Source: Alphaproteobacteria bacterium (GTDB lineage: Bacteria > Pseudomonadota > Alphaproteobacteria > UBA828). Taken from it: a stretch of 35,880 nt of DNA. Made by a program: the position numbers and the translations under genes. Under the pieces are notes generated by a model. It was not told the DNA's origin. It did no database searches and saw only the letters and a program-made list of their open reading frames with translations. The stretch lies in NCBI GenBank assembly GCA_022826345.1, contig JAJDVB010000139.1:1-35880 (forward strand), given 5' to 3'. This document shows, piece by piece, positions 34,106 to 35,880 of the stretch. The first letter of the stretch is position 1. Every line of letters begins with the position of its first letter.

Positions 34106-34568
34106 CTAGGTGTGGAACGCCCGGCGTCGGTACACGCGGCCGGGTCATGCTATAGAGGCGAGGCGCTGTTTCTCGCCCTCGCGATCTTCCGCTTCGCACG
34201 GAAAAAATCGTGGTATTCATATCCTCAAGTTCGAAGGGCACGACCGATGTGCAAACGCGAGACCGTCCTCTGCTGGAGGCGCCAGGACCGGGCGTTCATC
34301 GCCGAGGCACCCGTGCCACTGGCTGAGCGGATTCCAAGGCTTCGGCGACTCTTCGGATGAAACTCAGATTACCCAACCCGATGACTGCTTCCGTCCTTCC
34401 GCTCATCGTTCATGGATCGTGGCCCGCTATGGCGTCGAGAAGTCGAACAAATGCTCCATCGAAGTTGAGAACGCCGGAGCAGCTGTTACCGATAGAACGC
34501 ACATCCAGGGGGCAACCCATTGGGAAAATGTGCTTGTGTAGGTCCGGCCAACCAGGCTTTCCCAAGCC
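34106..34568. other. Gene-poor junction between the truncated nitroreductase and the methyltransferase
   Basis: About 460 bases with several short open frames on both strands and mixed composition. None is a convincing gene. One 37-codon plus-strand frame (34247-34360) vaguely resembles a HicB antitoxin and is listed separately. No clear promoter or ribosome-binding site for the methyltransferase was found. The stretch looks like scrambled, decaying sequence left by an insertion. Confidence 0.45.
34247..34360 (+). pseudogene. Possible HicB-like antitoxin fragment
   Basis: A 37-residue frame contains ETVLCWRRQDRAFIAEAP, which recalls the N-terminal strand of HicB antitoxins (TVVIYWSEEDQAFIAEVPELPG type). 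The conserved continuation is lost and the frame ends soon after. There is no HicA partner. The resemblance is short and may be chance. Confidence 0.25.
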
Positions 34569-35609
34569 ATGAGGTCAGGCAGCCTGAACCTATCCCGGTC
34601 CTTAAGGAGGGCTTTCCGAGACTGGAACGTCAATAGCCGCGTCGCTCGCCTTAATGCTTGGTTGGACAGAAGTCGAGAGGCCGGGCCTGATAGTAACTCA
34701 TATGACCACACTGAGACGGTGAACGATTACTACGATCTATGTAGCGAATTTATGCAGTTCGGTTGGAATGAGTCTTTGCACTTTGCGCCATTGAAGCCGG
34801 AAGAGACGCTGGAGGAGGCTATCGTCAACCATCAGCGTCTGATGATCGAACGGCTGAAGCTGCAAGAGGGAATGAGGATCGTTGACATCGGCTGTGGAGT
34901 GGGCGGTCCTATGCGGCGGGTCGCCAGAGAGTCCGGCGCGAACGTCGTCTGCCTCAACAACAACAAACAGCAGCTAGAAGAGGCCAGGCGGAGGAATCTT
35001 AAGGCGGGACTCGATCATAAGGCGGAGTACATTGAATGTAACTTCATGGATATGAGCACCATCGAAGCCAACTCGTTCGATGCGGGTTATGCAATCGAAT
35101 CGACCTGTCACGCGCCCGACAAGGAACGCGCGTTTGCGGAGATTTTTCGTGTGCTAAAGCCAGGAGCGCTGTTCTGGGGCCAGGAAATGTGCATGACGGA
35201 AAAGTTCGATCCAGACAATAGCGGTCATCGGGCCGTCAAAGATAAACTCATGCTGGGAATAGCTTTGAACGACATCGCCACGTTCTCAGAAGTGGATCGT
35301 GCGCTCGAGTCCGTCGGGTTTCAAGTCATCGAGGCGATGGATAGGGACATCAAGGACGGTCCGAGTACACCTTGGTATCAGCCCATGGAAGGACAGAGCG
35401 GCACTTTGCGCAATGCATTTCGCAGGACGCCATTGGGTCGCAGGGCAATGATAGCCGGTCTGCATGTAGCGGAAATCTTCCGATTCTTTCCCAAGGGTTC
35501 GGTAGCCGTTGTCAGCTTCATGGATAGAACAGCTGAGGCATATGTTGCGGGCGGTAAGATGGGAATATTTTCGCCGCTTTACTGCTTCCTAGCACGCAAA
35601 CCCAATTGA
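34569..35609 (+). CDS. Sterol 24-C-methyltransferase (Erg6/SMT)-like SAM-dependent methyltransferase
   Basis: A 346-residue class I methyltransferase that follows the Erg6/SMT pattern from end to end. After YYDLCSEFMQFGWNESLHF (about 54-72, the sterol-binding region I, YEYGWG in fungi and plants) come DIGCGVGGPMRRVA (106-119, SAM motif I), CLNNNKQQLEEAR (128-140), YAIESTCHAPDK (174-185, region III, nearly identical to eukaryotic YAIEATCHAP) and FRVLKPGA (193-200). The C-terminal sterol-MT part has TPWYQPMEG (267-275) and VAGGKMGIFSPLYCFLARKP (326-345). In eukaryotes this enzyme methylates the sterol side chain at C-24. The segment is AT-richer than its surroundings, flanked by a truncated gene and a transposase end. 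Start choice is uncertain. Tocopherol or other lipid methyltransferases are less likely. Confidence 0.82.
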   Translation: MRSGSLNLSRSLRRAFRDWNVNSRVARLNAWLDRSREAGPDSNSYDHTETVNDYYDLCSEFMQFGWNESLHFAPLKPEETLEEAIVNHQRLMIERLKLQEGMRIVDIGCGVGGPMRRVARESGANVVCLNNNKQQLEEARRRNLKAGLDHKAEYIECNFMDMSTIEANSFDAGYAIESTCHAPDKERAFAEIFRVLKPGALFWGQEMCMTEKFDPDNSGHRAVKDKLMLGIALNDIATFSEVDRALESVGFQVIEAMDRDIKDGPSTPWYQPMEGQSGTLRNAFRRTPLGRRAMIAGLHVAEIFRFFPKGSVAVVSFMDRTAEAYVAGGKMGIFSPLYCFLARKPN

Positions 35610-35721
35610 GCCGGGAAATTGCACGATCAGCCTCAATATCACGTTGGGAAATCGACGATAGCCGAGAACACAGCTAGTATCCCGATCGAGAAGTTCGTAC
35701 GCTTTGCCGAGAACCCCAACA

Positions 35722-35742
35722 CGTCATGGCCGGGCTTGACCC
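35722..35742. repeat. Possible truncated intergenic repeat at an insertion-sequence end
   Basis: The stretch CGTCATGGCCGGGCTTG plus ACCC resembles the first arm of a palindromic repeat common between genes in alphaproteobacteria (recalled form ends GGCCATCC). The second arm is missing, replaced by CTGCTGTCC, which leads into the transposase region. This would fit an insertion into the repeat. It rests on memory of the repeat, not on a search. Confidence 0.3.
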
Positions 35743-35755
35743 ACTGCTGTCCGGT

Positions 35756-35880
35756 TTAGGCAGAGGTAAGTTGGAGTTCGATTTGCCTGTCATCGTTTGG
35801 CGGAGTTTTGGGCGGGTCCTTGATGTTGAGGATGCATCGGCGGTGCATGATGTTGAGGCGCACCAGCCGCGCGAAGGCCT
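35756..35880 (-). CDS. Transposase C-terminus (partial, runs off the window)
   Basis: A minus-strand frame enters from the window edge and ends at the TAA complement at 35756-35758. It reads AFARLVRLNIMHRRCILNIK, then DPPKTPPNDDRQIELQLTSA. The RLVRLN helix followed by a Pro-rich hydrophilic tail resembles the end of IS4-type DDE transposases. The bases just beyond the stop (GGACAGCAG on the minus strand) could be the element's terminal repeat. With only about 41 residues the family is tentative. It would mark the right border of the methyltransferase segment as mobile-element associated. Confidence 0.45.
   Translation of the reverse strand, partial: AFARLVRLNIMHRRCILNIKDPPKTPPNDDRQIELQLTSA

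Noticed and set aside
34357..34572. A 71-codon frame just ahead of the methyltransferase as a small gene
   Set aside because: No homology, no ribosome-binding site and composition like decayed sequence; it overlaps the start of the methyltransferase.

Overview
The window is GC-rich chromosomal DNA from an alphaproteobacterium. The evidence is the gene set: soxBDAG sarcosine oxidase, the qor–DUF1192–DUF1013 (trcR) neighbourhood, ftsK–lolA, hslVU, rpmB and a tRNA-Val with an encoded CCA. Order level cannot be fixed from sequence alone; a Rhodospirillales-like marine or host-associated lineage is a guess.

Layout. 1-1407 (mostly minus strand): partial upp, a YhhQ/VUT-type queuosine-precursor transporter and rpmB. 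1459-7295 (plus): an N-formylglutamate amidohydrolase-like enzyme, then a complete five-gene urea/short-chain-amide type ABC transporter (urtABCDE layout, coupled or tightly spaced from urtB on). 7380-8993 (minus): an AT-rich two-gene cassette with a HEPN putative ribonuclease and a DUF262 protein, which looks like a transferred defence or toxin module. 9492-11422 (minus): hslVU with a heat-shock-like promoter. 11505-18253 (plus): tRNA-Val, a DMT transporter and soxB-soxD-soxA-soxG. 18243-21577: DUF1192 (minus), quinone oxidoreductase, trcR and alanine dehydrogenase. 21578-21840: a MITE-like element of nested inverted repeats sitting exactly on the ald stop codon. 21882-24820: CoA-acylating (methyl)malonate-semialdehyde dehydrogenase and an amidase with a shortened catalytic loop. 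24860-26091 (minus): a Fic AMP-transferase gene with a possible autoregulatory operator. 26237-28003: two tandem, paralogous beta-ureidopropionase-like carbon-nitrogen hydrolases. 28129-33570 (minus): ftsK, lolA, a MATE exporter and a gamma-glutamyl-GABA hydrolase-like amidohydrolase. 33632-35880: a truncated nitroreductase marks the edge of an accessory segment that carries a sterol 24-C-methyltransferase (Erg6/SMT)-like gene and ends in part of a transposase.

How the genes fit together. Much of the window concerns uptake and breakdown of small C-N compounds: an amide/urea-type importer, four kinds of amide-bond hydrolase, sarcosine oxidase, alanine dehydrogenase and a malonate-semialdehyde-type dehydrogenase. 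One reading is catabolism of N-carbamoyl-beta-amino acids (pyrimidine breakdown products) and methylated glycines for nitrogen and one-carbon units. This is inferred from neighbours and is not proven by the sequence.

The observations most worth pursuing are the bacterial Erg6-like methyltransferase on a mobile-looking segment, the DUF262-HEPN cassette, the nested inverted-repeat element after ald, the SoxD protein with lost metal ligands and a long acidic Pro/Ala tail, and the four-residue deletion in the amidase signature.
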